A stretch of DNA of 64,000 bases from JAFGAS01 sp963809875 (GCA_963809875.1 CAWELC010000005.1:372001-436000); one strand, 5' to 3'; counted from the stretch's first letter, positions 38,339-47,584 are shown. Made by a program: numbers and translations. The notes: generated by a model from the letters alone, not told the origin.

Positions 38339-39459
38339 AGACGACCCCGAGCGCGCTGGAGCGCTTCTACGTCCAATGGGAGTTTTCCGTCGGCACCAAC
38401 ATCAGCGCCTCGTGCGGGGCCGAGACGACGACCGCCGATCTCCTGGCGTTGGCCGGTGACGATGAAAGGGAGAGATACCTCTCGATGGGCCTGGGCTATC
38501 GGGAAAACAAGGGGGACGGGCGGCTCCGGGAGCTGATCGCCGCCGAGTACGAGCATCTGGACGCCGAGGACATTCAGCTGTGCTGTGGGGGCTCGGAGGC
38601 TATCTTCCTGCTGATGCACACCGAGCTTTCTCCGGGCGACCGGATAATCGCCGAGACGCCGCTCTACCAGACGCTTTTCCAGGTGGCCGCCGACCACGAC
38701 GTGGAGGTCCAATGGCTGCCGCTCCTGGAATCGGAGGGCTACGTGCCCGACCCCGGCAGGCTTTCGGACATGCTCACCAAGAAGCCCGCCAAAATGGTCA
38801 TCATCAACCATCCCCACAGCCCCACCGGCTCGATCCTGAGCGGTGCACTGCTGCGAGAGATCGTGGATATCTGCCGGCGGCACGGGACGCTCCTGGTTTC
38901 AGACGAGGTCTACTGGGGGGCCTTCTACGATAAGGCGGATATCGTTGCCCACGCGGCCGATCTTTCCGAAAACGTCGTGACCATCGGCGACATGACCAAG
39001 CCCTACGGACTGGGGGGGCTCAGGATCGGTTGGCTCGCAAGCCGGCGGCGCGACATACTGGAGGCCGCGTCGACCCTCAAGGACTACACAACGATGTGCG
39101 CCGCGGCGCCTTCTGAGCTGCTGTCGATCATCGCGCTCGCCCATAAAGAGAAGATCCTGGCCCGAAACCTGAGTATTGCGGCCGACAACATCGCCTTGTT
39201 TGACGGGGTGGTGAAGGGATCGGGCGGCAGGCTCTCCTGGGTGAGGCCGAGAGGGGGTTACACGGGATTTGTCTCCCTCAATGTGCCGGGCATGACGGTG
39301 CGGGAGTTGGCGCTCAGGCTCATCAAGGAAAAGGACGTCCTTATCCTGCCGGGGGACGTCTTTGGGGACGCCGGCAAGTTCCGGGTTGGTGTGGGGACAA
39401 AACGGGATGAATTCGCCCGCGGGGTCGAGGCGCTGGCGGAGCTTGTATCGCGCCTGTGA
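38335..39459 (+). CDS. Class I/II PLP aminotransferase
   Basis: A 374-residue fold-type I aminotransferase: LCCGGSEAIFLLM (PLP phosphate site), INHPHSPTGSIL, VSDEVYWGAFYD, the Schiff-base lysine in IGDMTKPYGLGGLRIGW, and C-terminal FRVGVGTKRDEFARG. The start overlaps the kamE stop by 4 bp, so it is translationally coupled to the mutase. This is unusual, since the standard lysine-to-butyrate route needs no aminotransferase. It may act on an amino intermediate of this operon (inference). Confidence 0.85.
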   Translation: MKTTPSALERFYVQWEFSVGTNISASCGAETTTADLLALAGDDERERYLSMGLGYRENKGDGRLRELIAAEYEHLDAEDIQLCCGGSEAIFLLMHTELSPGDRIIAETPLYQTLFQVAADHDVEVQWLPLLESEGYVPDPGRLSDMLTKKPAKMVIINHPHSPTGSILSGALLREIVDICRRHGTLLVSDEVYWGAFYDKADIVAHAADLSENVVTIGDMTKPYGLGGLRIGWLASRRRDILEAASTLKDYTTMCAAAPSELLSIIALAHKEKILARNLSIAADNIALFDGVVKGSGGRLSWVRPRGGYTGFVSLNVPGMTVRELALRLIKEKDVLILPGDVFGDAGKFRVGVGTKRDEFARGVEALAELVSRL

Positions 39460-39621
39460 GGGGCGAGATTCCGGCGGGCAACGATGCCAACCCGATTCGT
39501 TCGGGGCCGTACCGGGACACCATCCGTGCACGCCGTTTTGCGTCCGCGGGCCGTCTCATATTTCTTGCGCCGAGCGGCGGGACTGGGGTATGATACACGC
39601 CGGGACCCAAAAGGATCACAG

Positions 39622-40032
39622 ATGACTGCAAGCGATATATCGATACAGTCGACGATCCGTCTGAGGATGAGCAGCTCCGACGCGCACTACGGCGGGGGGC
39701 TGGTGGACGGCGCCAGGATCCTCGGGCTCTTCGGCGACGTGGCGACCGAGCTCCTCATCAGGCTGGACGGCGACGAGGGGCTCTTCCTGCGCTACGACGA
39801 GGTCGAGTTCATCGCCCCGGTTTACGAGGGCGACTACATCGAGGCGACCGGCCTCATCACGAAGGTCGGCGCCACCTCGCGGACGATGGAGTTTTCGGCC
39901 CGCAAGGTGATCGCGGCGCGGCGGGACGTCAACGCCTCCGCGGCCGATTTTCTGGCCGAGCCCGTGTTGGTTGCCCGGGCGCGGGGCGTCTGCGTGACGC
40001 CGAATGAAATGCAGCGAACGAAAAGGAAATAA
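39622..40032 (+). CDS. kal: 3-Aminobutyryl-CoA ammonia-lyase
   Basis: A 136-residue hotdog-fold protein: STIRLRMSSSDAHYGGGLVDGARILGLFGDVATELLIRLDGDEGLF...DEVEFIAPVYEGDYIEATGLITKVGATSRTMEF...RKVIAARR. This is the Kal signature. It removes ammonia from L-3-aminobutyryl-CoA to give crotonyl-CoA. I chose the ATG at 39622 (MTASDISIQSTIRL) because the longer frame upstream is low-quality. It lies 18 bp before the class-III aminotransferase. Confidence 0.86.
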   Translation: MTASDISIQSTIRLRMSSSDAHYGGGLVDGARILGLFGDVATELLIRLDGDEGLFLRYDEVEFIAPVYEGDYIEATGLITKVGATSRTMEFSARKVIAARRDVNASAADFLAEPVLVARARGVCVTPNEMQRTKRK

Positions 40033-40049
40033 CGGGAGGTTTTTTACCA

Positions 40050-41432
40050 ATGGCCTATATGAATTACGAGCTGGTTTCCAAAAAGACCGAGCGTCTCGCC
40101 ACCAAATACCGAAAGATCACGACCGATATCCCCGTGCCGGAATCGATACCGATACTCAAGGAGCTGAGGAAATACGAGCCGATCTCCATGAGCGGCCAGC
40201 CCCTGGTCGTGTGGGACAGCGCGGAGAACTTCACCGTCAAGGACCGCTGGGGCAACAAGTGGATCGACTTTTCCTCCGGCGTCCTCGTGGCCAACTGCGG
40301 GCACCTTCCACCCGAGATGAAGCGGGCGCTGGTCGATCAGATCAACTCGGGCATGATCCACTCCTACTGCTTCCCCAACGAGCCGAGGGCAAAACTCGTC
40401 AAGAAGATGATCGAGATCGCGCCGAAGGGGATGGACAAGGTCTTTCTTCTGACCACGGGCGCCGAGGCCACGGAAAACGCCATCAAGCTGGCCAAGACCT
40501 GGGGTATGAAGAGCGGCGGCCTGAACAAAAACGTCATCGTGACCTTTTCCGGGTCTTTTCACGGGCGGACCCTCGGGTCGCAGCTGGCCGGCGGCATCCC
40601 GGCCCTGAAAGAATGGATCGGCGCTCTCGACCCGACGTTTGTCAACGTCCCGTTCCCCGACGGGTACCGGTTCGAGGACACGAGCTTTGACGTCTTCGAG
40701 AAGAGCCTCGCCCAGCAGGGGATCGGCAAGGACCGGGTCTGCGGCGTCATGATGGAGTCCTACCAGGGCGGTATCGCCGGTTTCTACCCCGAAGGGTATG
40801 TCAAGAAGCTGCGGAAGTGGTGCGACAAAGCCGGGGCGCTCCTCATCGACGACGAAGTCCAGGCGGGCTTCGGGAGGTCGGGCAAGCTCTTTTCCATCGA
40901 GCACTACGGCGTCGTCCCCGATATCATCTGCTGCGGCAAGGGGATGAGCGGGGGCCTGCCGATCTCCGCGGTCATCGGCAACTCGAAGTTCATGGACATC
41001 TACGGGCCGGGCGAGATGACCTCCACCCACAGCGGCAACCCGCTGACCTGCCGGGCCACCCTGGCGAGCATCGAGATGCTCCAGAAGGGTAAGCTCGTGG
41101 AAAACTCGGCCAAAATGGGAAAGATCCTCCACGCCGAGCTCAACAAGCTGAAAGATCAGCACTCCGACATCATCGGTCGCGTCCAGGGCAGGGGGCTGCT
41201 GGCGGCAATGCTCTTCGTCAGGAACGGGACCAAGGAGCCGGACCATCCGCTGGCCTTTTCGATCGTGGAGAAGTGCATCCAGAAAGGCGTTATGCTCTAC
41301 GCGCCGCTGGGGCCCGGGGGCGGCACCGTCAAGATCAACCCGCCGCTGATCATCACCGCCGAGCCGCTGCTGGAGGGGCTCTCGGTGGTGGCGGAGGCAG
41401 TGGCCGCGGCCAGGAAGGAATTAAAGAAGTAG
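40050..41432 (+). CDS. Class-III PLP aminotransferase (4-aminobutyrate aminotransferase-like)
   Basis: 460 residues, frame intact. Motifs: WIDFSSGVLVANCGHLPPEM, LLTTGAEATENAIKLAKTW, FSGSFHGRTLGSQLAGG, LIDDEVQAGFGRSGKLFSIEHYGVVPDI, the PLP lysine in CCGKGMSGGLP, and TSTHSGNPLTCRATL. The family transfers omega-amino groups (4-aminobutyrate, lysine, beta-alanine). Between kal and kamA it probably handles a lysine-derived omega- or beta-amino acid. The exact substrate is unknown. GGGAGG precedes the ATG. Confidence 0.87.
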   Translation: MAYMNYELVSKKTERLATKYRKITTDIPVPESIPILKELRKYEPISMSGQPLVVWDSAENFTVKDRWGNKWIDFSSGVLVANCGHLPPEMKRALVDQINSGMIHSYCFPNEPRAKLVKKMIEIAPKGMDKVFLLTTGAEATENAIKLAKTWGMKSGGLNKNVIVTFSGSFHGRTLGSQLAGGIPALKEWIGALDPTFVNVPFPDGYRFEDTSFDVFEKSLAQQGIGKDRVCGVMMESYQGGIAGFYPEGYVKKLRKWCDKAGALLIDDEVQAGFGRSGKLFSIEHYGVVPDIICCGKGMSGGLPISAVIGNSKFMDIYGPGEMTSTHSGNPLTCRATLASIEMLQKGKLVENSAKMGKILHAELNKLKDQHSDIIGRVQGRGLLAAMLFVRNGTKEPDHPLAFSIVEKCIQKGVMLYAPLGPGGGTVKINPPLIITAEPLLEGLSVVAEAVAAARKELKK

Positions 41433-41661
41433 CGCCGGGCGTTCGGCGCTCACCATACTATGCACGTCTGGTTCATCAAGATGCTCAGTCTGCTGCGGAT
41501 CGGGACCGGCGGATACAAGACCGGGGCCTACAAGCCGGATTGATACCCGCACGCCCCGGGGCGTTAGCACCAGTGTATCTGGGCGCCGGGGACGGAAGCG
41601 GTCCGTCCGTTGCCGTATCCTTCGGGCGCCGCGTATGCAACCATACCGATTGGACAAACAG

Positions 41662-42924
41662 ATGAGAAGCTATAAAGACATAGAGCTGTTCAAGGACGTG
41701 ACGGAAAAGGAGTGGGGCGACTGGCGCTGGCACGTCAGGAACCGCATCACGACCGTCGAGGCCCTCAAGCGGGTCATCAACCTGACCGCCGATGAGGAGG
41801 ACGGGATCAGGAAGACGCTCACGCGTTTCCGGATGGCCATCTCCCCCTATTACGCCTCCCTGATGGACCGGGACGATATCTGCTGCCCCATCCGCAAGCA
41901 GGGCGTCCCCACCGTCAACGAGACCCACAAGGCCCCGGCGGATCTCGAAGACCCGCTGAGCGAGGACGAAGACTCCCCGGTGGCCGGCCTCACGCACCGC
42001 TATCCCGACCGTGTCCTCTTCCAGGTCACCGACCAGTGCACCATGTACTGCCGGCACTGCACGCGCCGCCGCATGGTCGGCGTGCATGACAGGATGCGCT
42101 CGGAGAGCGAGCTTCTGGCCGACATCGACTACATCCGGGAGACCCCGGAGGTGCGGGACGTGCTGCTGTCGGGGGGCGACCCGCTCGCCCTGGGGGACGA
42201 CCAGATCGAGTGGATCATCGCCGAGCTGAGGAAGATCCCCCACGTGGAGATCATCCGCATCGGCTCCCGGACGCCGGTGGTGCTGCCCCAGCGGATCACG
42301 CCCGAGCTCGTGGAGATGCTCACGAAATACCACCCGATCTGGTTCAACACCCACTTCAACCACCCCAAGGAGATCACGGAGGAATCGGCCCGGGCCTGCG
42401 ACCTGCTGACGAGGGGGGGCATCCCCGTGGGCAACCAGACCGTGCTGCTGCGCGGTGTCAACGACTGCATCCACGTCATGAAGGCGCTCGTCCACGGGCT
42501 TTTGAAGATACGGGTCAGGCCCTACTACCTTTACCAGTGCGACCTTTCGGTGGGCATCGAGCACTTCCGCACCTCCGTGGGCAAGGGGATCGAGATCATG
42601 GAGCGGCTGCGCGGCCACACGTCGGGCCTGGCGGTCCCCACCTTCGTGGTGGACGCGCCCGGCGGCGGCGGCAAGATCCCGGTCATGCCGCAGTACATGA
42701 TATCCCGCGGCGACCACCAGATCATCTTCAGGAACTACGAGGGGTTCATCTCTTCGTATACGGAGCCGGTCATCGACCACGAGGAGTGCGACGTCTGCAA
42801 GGGCATGCTGGACAAGGGTGTTAAAAGCATCGGGATCGAGAAGCTTTTCACCGGCGAGGCATCGTCGCTGCGCCCCACCGACTCGGTGCGGGACAAGCGA
42901 AAGAAGAGCCAGTTTCACGCCTGA
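41662..42924 (+). CDS. kamA: Lysine 2,3-aminomutase (radical SAM, PLP)
   Basis: KamA converts L-lysine to beta-lysine, the entry step of lysine fermentation. The radical SAM motif is CTMYCRHCTRRR, the PLP lysine is in DAPGGGGKIPV, and zinc-site cysteines occur near the C-terminus (DHEECDVCKGML). About 420 residues, matching the family. I favour MRSYKDIELFKDVTEKEWGDWRWHVRNRI at 41662 because family N-termini align there; an in-frame ATG at 41635 is possible. It lies some 230 bp after the aminotransferase and is followed by two stable hairpins. Confidence 0.92.
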   Translation: MRSYKDIELFKDVTEKEWGDWRWHVRNRITTVEALKRVINLTADEEDGIRKTLTRFRMAISPYYASLMDRDDICCPIRKQGVPTVNETHKAPADLEDPLSEDEDSPVAGLTHRYPDRVLFQVTDQCTMYCRHCTRRRMVGVHDRMRSESELLADIDYIRETPEVRDVLLSGGDPLALGDDQIEWIIAELRKIPHVEIIRIGSRTPVVLPQRITPELVEMLTKYHPIWFNTHFNHPKEITEESARACDLLTRGGIPVGNQTVLLRGVNDCIHVMKALVHGLLKIRVRPYYLYQCDLSVGIEHFRTSVGKGIEIMERLRGHTSGLAVPTFVVDAPGGGGKIPVMPQYMISRGDHQIIFRNYEGFISSYTEPVIDHEECDVCKGMLDKGVKSIGIEKLFTGEASSLRPTDSVRDKRKKSQFHA

Positions 42925-42927
42925 TCA

Positions 42928-42998
42928 CCCCATGAAATCTTCGATTTCATGGGGGCCCCGGCGGTCACCTCCGAAAAACTCCGTTTTTCTTCGGTGAC
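42928..42998 (+). terminator. Two consecutive hairpins after kamA
   Basis: CCCCATGAAATC pairs perfectly with GATTTCATGGGG around a 3-base loop (42928-42954). A second hairpin GTCACC...GAAAAAC/GTTTTTC...GGTGAC spans 42964-42998. There is no long T run, so attenuation, RNA processing or 3'-end protection are alternatives to simple termination. Confidence 0.5.
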
Positions 42999-43100
42999 AT
43001 GAGGTGGATAATCGGACTAAGTCGTTTGAGTATGCTGCTCGATCGCGTCTCGTATTGCTGCTGGGAAGCGCGGTAGGTTAGAGTGGAGATACGCCACGCT

Positions 43101-43284
43101 CCGTAGGGGCGGCATATATGCCGCCCGCCGGGCGTCCGGTAAATGCGAGCACCTCCCGGCCCCCGAGGGTCGCGCCCGTCATGTGAATACCACGCTGAGA
43201 GGAGGGACCAAAACCCTCCCCTCTCAGCGTGACCCATAGCGTCCGTACGGACACGCGACGTCGACACGAGGCGGCGTGTCCGTA
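43101..43284. repeat. Cluster of palindromic repeats upstream of the acyl-CoA synthetase
   Basis: CCGTAGGG is followed by the perfect palindrome GGGCGGCATATATGCCGCCC (43107-43126). A long imperfect hairpin lies at 43192-43232 (CACGCTGAGAGG / CCTCTCAGCGTG), and TACGGACACGC/GCGTGTCCGTA arms lie at about 43245-43284. Otherwise 42999-43326 holds no gene. Confidence 0.75.
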
Positions 43285-43326
43285 TATGAGCCGTTCCCGC
43301 CTACTATCACATGACGGTGGTGCCCG

Positions 43327-44748
43327 ATGGATCGTAAACTCTTCGAGACCCTCCACGCCCTCTTTTACCCGACAAACGCCGCGGTCGTCGGCGCCTCCAC
43401 CAATCCCGTCAAGCTCGGCTTTCAGGCGCTCCTGGCCCTCAAGACGGGAGGCCTTGCCGGAAAGATCTTCCCGATATCTCCCTCGCTCAAAGGCCAGACC
43501 GTCATGGGAATGCCCGGCTACGGCTCCATCGACGAGATCCCGGAGCCGGCCCAGCTCTTCGTGCTGGCGGTGCCGCACGACAGGATCGAGGGGGCGCTCG
43601 TGGCGGCCGCCGCAAAGGGCGCAAAGGGCGCGGTGATCTTTGCCGGCGGGTTCCGCGAGGTCGGGGGGCAGGGTGCCGCCCTCCAGGCCCGGATCAAGGA
43701 GACGGCCGACCGGCTCGGCATCAAGATCGTCGGGCCCAACTGCGTGGGGGCGCTCAACCTCCCCTACGGGCTCAACGCCACCTTCGGCGCGCCGCTTTCC
43801 AAGATGAAGCGGGGCCGGGTGTCGCTGGTCTCCCAGAGCGGGGGGACGGGATCTGCCATCCTCACGACGATGATGGACAACAACGTCGGGGTCAGCAAGT
43901 TCGTCTCGATCGGAAACCGCGTGAACCTGGATTTTCCGGAGCTGGTGGAATATTTGGCCGAGGACGACGACACCGACGTGATCTGCCTTTTCATCGAGGG
44001 GATGGACGACGGCAGGTCGTTCCTCGACGCGGCGCGGCGCGCCTCGGCCAAAAAGCCGATCATCGCCTACCAGGCCGGCTTCACCGAGACGACCCGGCGG
44101 CTGGCCCTTTCCCACACCGGCTCGATGAGCGCGTCGCGCGAGATCTACGCCGCGGCCTTCCGGCAGGCGGGCGTGCTGTTTGTGGCCGACTACGAGGAGA
44201 TGGTCGATACGGCCAAGGCCGTCTCGATGCTCCCGCCCATGCAGGGGCCCGGCGTGGTGCTCTTCACCCACACGGCGGGACCCGCGCTCATCGTCGCCCA
44301 GACCGCGGAGGAGGGGGGCGCCGCCTTCCCGGATTTCACGGCCGGGCACAAGGAGGCGATCGCCGGGTTTGCCCCGCAGTTCACCGTCCCCACCAATCCC
44401 CTGGACATGTTCGCCCACGCCTGGTTCGATACGTCGATGTACCTCAAGGCGGCAGACCTCGCGCTGTCCCAGCCCGACATACACCTGGCCTGCGCCTGCT
44501 ACAGCTCGGGCATCGACATGGGGATTGAGTTTCCCGCGGCGGCGTACGCCGCGATCGCCAGGAAATACGGCAAGCCCGCCGTCATCTGCCTCATGGCGAC
44601 CCACTTCGGAAGCGGCGCGACGGAGCTTGCCAACGCCGACGCGGCCGGCGCCCCCACGTTCAACAGCCCCCACAAGGCGGGCAAGGCCATCGCCAACATG
44701 ATCCGTCTGTGGAAGATGAGGCAGGGAAGGTCGAGAGGCGAGAGATAA
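43327..44748 (+). CDS. Acyl-CoA synthetase (NDP-forming) alpha-subunit-like protein
   Basis: 473 residues with the CoA-binding domain (AAVVGASTNPVKLGFQALLAL), succinyl-CoA-ligase-like domains (IVGPNCVGALNLPYG; SLVSQSGGTGSAILTTM; FVSIGNRVNLDFPELVEYLAEDD) and the phosphohistidine site LALSHTGSMSAS. This is the alpha part of ADP-forming acetate/acyl-CoA ligases, which conserve acyl-CoA energy as ATP. No beta subunit with an ATP-grasp domain is adjacent. It follows the kam operon and may act on its CoA products (inference). Confidence 0.82.
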   Translation: MDRKLFETLHALFYPTNAAVVGASTNPVKLGFQALLALKTGGLAGKIFPISPSLKGQTVMGMPGYGSIDEIPEPAQLFVLAVPHDRIEGALVAAAAKGAKGAVIFAGGFREVGGQGAALQARIKETADRLGIKIVGPNCVGALNLPYGLNATFGAPLSKMKRGRVSLVSQSGGTGSAILTTMMDNNVGVSKFVSIGNRVNLDFPELVEYLAEDDDTDVICLFIEGMDDGRSFLDAARRASAKKPIIAYQAGFTETTRRLALSHTGSMSASREIYAAAFRQAGVLFVADYEEMVDTAKAVSMLPPMQGPGVVLFTHTAGPALIVAQTAEEGGAAFPDFTAGHKEAIAGFAPQFTVPTNPLDMFAHAWFDTSMYLKAADLALSQPDIHLACACYSSGIDMGIEFPAAAYAAIARKYGKPAVICLMATHFGSGATELANADAAGAPTFNSPHKAGKAIANMIRLWKMRQGRSRGER

Positions 44749-44807
44749 CGGGTTACGTGTGCCCGCTGACGGCAGATGCCGCCCTACGGGTGATCCATGA
44801 TACGGTT

Positions 44808-44885
44808 TGACACGACATGTCGTGCCCGCATTCCTGTCCGATCGAAAGACCCAATCGAACCGGACACCACATGTGGTGTCCCTAC
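44808..44885. repeat. Two palindromic repeat units
   Basis: CACGACATGTCGTG (44811-44824) and the perfect palindrome GGACACCACATGTGGTGTCC (44862-44881), the second followed by CTAC. Both words recur near 48.9 kb. Confidence 0.75.
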
Positions 44886-44933
44886 ACCACCCCGGAAAAT
44901 CTGCGTCCGCTTAAGATATCTCCCGTCATTGCG

Positions 44934-45018
44934 AGGAGCGAAGCGACGCGGCAATCCCCAACTGTCACCGAGAACCTCACTCGTCATTGCGAGGAGCCGA
45001 AGGCCCCGTGGCAATCTC
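44934..45018. repeat. CATTGCGAGGAGC-type repeats, two units
   Basis: Units at 44934-44958 (CGTCATTGCGAGGAGCGAAG...GGCAATCC) and 44982-45018 (CGTCATTGCGAGGAGCCGAA...GGCAATCTC). The rest of 44749-45073 holds only the palindromes listed separately. Confidence 0.78.
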
Positions 45019-45073
45019 ACCGGTGCGGGCAGGTGGTGGCGTCGGTCCTTCTTTCATCAAAATGTAATTAGAA

Positions 45074-45364
45074 ATGGAAAAACAGTTCTTCGTCTACATC
45101 ATGAGCAATAACAACGACACCGTATTATACACTGGCGTGACGAACAACCTCGTACGTAGGGTGACCGAACACAGGGAAGGAATAACCCCGGGCTTTACCA
45201 GCAAGTACCGGGTTACGAAGCTGGTCTACTACGAGATTGCCTCGACCGCGGAAATCGCCATACAGCGCGAGAAGCAGATTAAGGCCAGCAGACGCAGTAA
45301 AAAGGAAGAGCTAATCGACGCGTTCAACGCCCAAAGGCGTGACCTGTCCGAGGAACTGTTTTAG
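45074..45364 (+). CDS. GIY-YIG nuclease superfamily protein (YhbQ/UPF0213-like)
   Basis: 96 residues: FFVYIMSNNNDTVLYTGVTNNLVRRVTEHREG...KYRVTKLVYYEIASTAEIAIQREKQIKAS. The VYIM/LYTGVT pair is the GIY-YIG core, and the Arg (LVRRV) and Glu (QREKQI) complete the active site. These small single-domain members are common and often mobile; the cellular role is unknown. It sits inside a repeat-rich stretch. Confidence 0.88.
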   Translation: MEKQFFVYIMSNNNDTVLYTGVTNNLVRRVTEHREGITPGFTSKYRVTKLVYYEIASTAEIAIQREKQIKASRRSKKEELIDAFNAQRRDLSEELF

Positions 45365-45400
45365 GAGTGATCGCTGCGCGCTGCTCGCGATCACAGCTCA

Positions 45401-45475
45401 GATTGCCACGCCGCCGCCACCCCGCGAAGCAGGCTTCGCGGGGGCCCCGGCAAGAGACGGCGGCTCGCAATGACG
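45401..45475. repeat. CATTGCGAGGAGC-type repeat, divergent copy with inner palindrome
   Basis: GATTGCCACG at the left end and GGCTCGCAATGACGG at the right end frame a CGCGAAGCAGGCTTCGCG palindrome. The rest of 45365-45676 has no gene; it ends in a T-rich stretch before the next ribosome site. Confidence 0.65.
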
Positions 45476-45676
45476 GGTGGGGGTTTGCCGGTGAAATGAA
45501 GTCCCTGTCCTGCGTTACTGGCCCAACTGTCATCCGACTGCCGTTCCTTCCTCCCGCCCCGTGCGCGATTTTTAATTGCTTTTTTTGCGTTTATGGGATA
45601 ACCTTCGACCATTCCTTAAAAAAATTTCCGCACGACTTCCCGCACCCATTCTATTTCCGTAGAGGAGGTGTACGCC

Positions 45677-46294
45677 ATGGAAGACCGCTTCATCAGCAAC
45701 ATGACCTTTCGCGTGGTGCTCCTGGGCATCCAGGAGATGATCGGGGAAAACGGCCTCAGGACCGTCCTCAACTACACGGATCTGAAAAAGTACCTGGATA
45801 ACCTCCCCCCCAACGACCACGAAAAGAATTTGTGCCTCGCCTCCGAGGTGGCCGGCGTGGACCGCGGCGTGGCCGATATCTTCGGCAGCAACGGCGGCGC
45901 GGCGATCCTCTTTCAGGTGGGAAAGATGCAGGCCAAGTGGGGGCTCGAGGAAAACCCGGATACGGTAACGGCCGCCCGAAGCCTCTTTGCGGGGCTGGAC
46001 GAGTTTGCGACGGCCAAGATGGCGCTGGAACTTGCGGCGGGCGTGGTGGCGGCCGAGACCCAGAGCAAGGCGTGGGCCGAGGCCGACGGGGCCGATATCC
46101 TCTACCACGTCGACGAAAACACCCACTCCTTCGGCATCACGGGCGACAAGCCCGTCTGCTCCGTGACCTCCGGGTTCGTGACGGGGATCGTCCAGTGGGC
46201 GACGGGCAAGAACGACTGGATCGGGAGGGAGGAAAAGTGCATGGCCCAGGGCGCGCCGTATTGTACGCATCGGGTGAAGAAGGGGAGGGGGTAG
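45677..46294 (+). CDS. V4R-domain-like protein
   Basis: The ATG at 45677 (MEDRFISNMTFRVVLLGIQE) follows AGAGGAGG at good spacing. The first half is helical (MIGENGLRTVLNYTDLKKYLDNLPP). The C-terminal half ends with SVTSGFVTGIVQWATGKNDWIGREEKCMAQGAPYCTHRVKK, the Cys/Gly pattern of the V4R (4-vinyl reductase) small-molecule-binding domain. About 205 residues. V4R proteins bind hydrophobic or tetrapyrrole-type ligands in other systems; the ligand here is unknown. Confidence 0.72.
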   Translation: MEDRFISNMTFRVVLLGIQEMIGENGLRTVLNYTDLKKYLDNLPPNDHEKNLCLASEVAGVDRGVADIFGSNGGAAILFQVGKMQAKWGLEENPDTVTAARSLFAGLDEFATAKMALELAAGVVAAETQSKAWAEADGADILYHVDENTHSFGITGDKPVCSVTSGFVTGIVQWATGKNDWIGREEKCMAQGAPYCTHRVKKGRG

Positions 46295-46384
46295 GGGGGT
46301 CGGTTTGAAGATTAGGTCAGGAAAAGACTTGATCCCTTTGCTCTTTCAATAGGATCATCCTCCTAATGCAATGGAAATTGAGAA

Positions 46385-47503
46385 ATGATAAACAAGCCAT
46401 TTAATCAGATCGAAAAAAAGGATATCGATGAACTGATAGATCGCAAGGAAGAGGAGTCAAAGACTCTTGAATAGAAATGAAGCTTAATAAAGATAATAGA
46501 GAACTAGCCAAAGACATTTCTTCATTTGCAAACGCAGTAGGAGGCGATATTATCTATGGTGTTAGTGAGGAAAGAACAGCAGATAACGAGAAAACCGGCA
46601 GGCCTGCAAAGGCTATAGGAATAGAGGGTAGGGCAAACGATGAGTTGAAACAATGGATCGAGAACGTTCTAAGGATAGTATTAGCCCTCGTCCCAAAATC
46701 GAAATTAAATTTATTGAAGGGTTCCCTTCAGGACCGATCTTAGTTATTCGTATTCACCAAAGTTTCTCCAGCCCACATATGATAAAAGGACAGACTTGCT
46801 TCGATTCTCGTAATTCGTCGACCAGCTATCCGCTTGATATAGATGAGATAAGGTCTGCCTTTATTTCATCGGAGTCCTTACCTGAGCGGATACGCAATTT
46901 CAGAGCAGAAAGGTTATCGAAAATAGTATCTCAAGAATTACCGGTCAGTTTGAGAGAAGGGGCGCAGTTTATCATTCACATAGTTCCACTTTCCTCCTTT
47001 ACTTATCGTTACGGGAAGGAGGATTTGTCATTTTCTGATCAGATCATAGAAACGATTAGAGAAGACTTCTCTTTTGTGAAGTCTTCTCTTATCATAATTT
47101 TGACGGATATATATGTACCAATGTAAATGATCAGGGTTTATGTGGTTCGTACCTACAGATCTTTAGAAGTGGCGCACTTGAATATGTAGATGGTTATGTA
47201 ATAGGCACACACGCGAAGTCTATACCTAGCCCGGCCTTTGAAAAGAGAGACGATTTACGCGTCTCAAGGAGAATATGGAAATTGTTGGGTGACTTACCGA
47301 TTGAAGCTCCCATATTAATAATGGTAAGCCTACTCGGAGTAAAGGGGCTAAAGATGGGTGATGATAGGTATCGCGGTTTTGAATCAAGCCGGATACCGGC
47401 AGACTCAACCGAAGAATTACTAAAAAAGATTAAAGAAGTTCATAATAAGAAGTTTCTAAAAAGGGTATCATGTTGTCAAAAGGGATCAGCTCTCCATTCA
47501 TAG
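46385..47503 (+). pseudogene. Broken AlbA_2/Schlafen-like gene in AT-rich DNA
   Basis: Frames joined: MINKPFNQIEKKDIDELIDRKEEESKTLE, then MKLNKDNRELAKDISSFANAVGGDIIYGVSEE (AlbA_2 domain), then PRPKIEIKFIEGFPSGPILVIRIHQSFSSPHM, then FDGYICTNVNDQGLCGSYLQIFRSGALEYVDGYVIG to the TAG at 47501. AlbA_2/Schlafen proteins occur in defence and regulatory loci. At least three breaks are needed (about 46472, 46675, 47090), and the first two look like missing bases, unlike the extra bases elsewhere. The segment is visibly AT-richer than its neighbours. It is probably acquired and perhaps truly decayed. Confidence 0.65.
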
Positions 47504-47521
47504 CCGATATTCTGGAACCGC

Positions 47522-47558
47522 CTCAAAAAAACCCACTCCCCTTTCGGGGAGTGGGCGA
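47522..47558 (-). terminator. Terminator of the small minus-strand membrane gene
   Basis: CCCACTCCCC/GGGGAGTGGG perfect stem with a four-base loop. On the minus strand it is followed by seven T residues, 27 bp after the stop codon of the 54-residue gene. Confidence 0.85.
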
Positions 47559-47584
47559 TATGATGATGCGTCAGGCAGTTACGT

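Noticed and set aside
41460..41543. 27-codon frame between the aminotransferase and kamA
   Set aside because: No ribosome site and no recognisable features.
41485..42918. 477-codon minus-strand frame opposite kamA
   Set aside because: Antisense to kamA, whose radical SAM and PLP motifs are unambiguous; the reverse frame is low-complexity Asp/Val/His.
44797..45111. Plus-strand frames through 44.8-45.1 kb
   Set aside because: They are composed of the palindromic and CATTGCGAGGAGC repeats and have no coding character.
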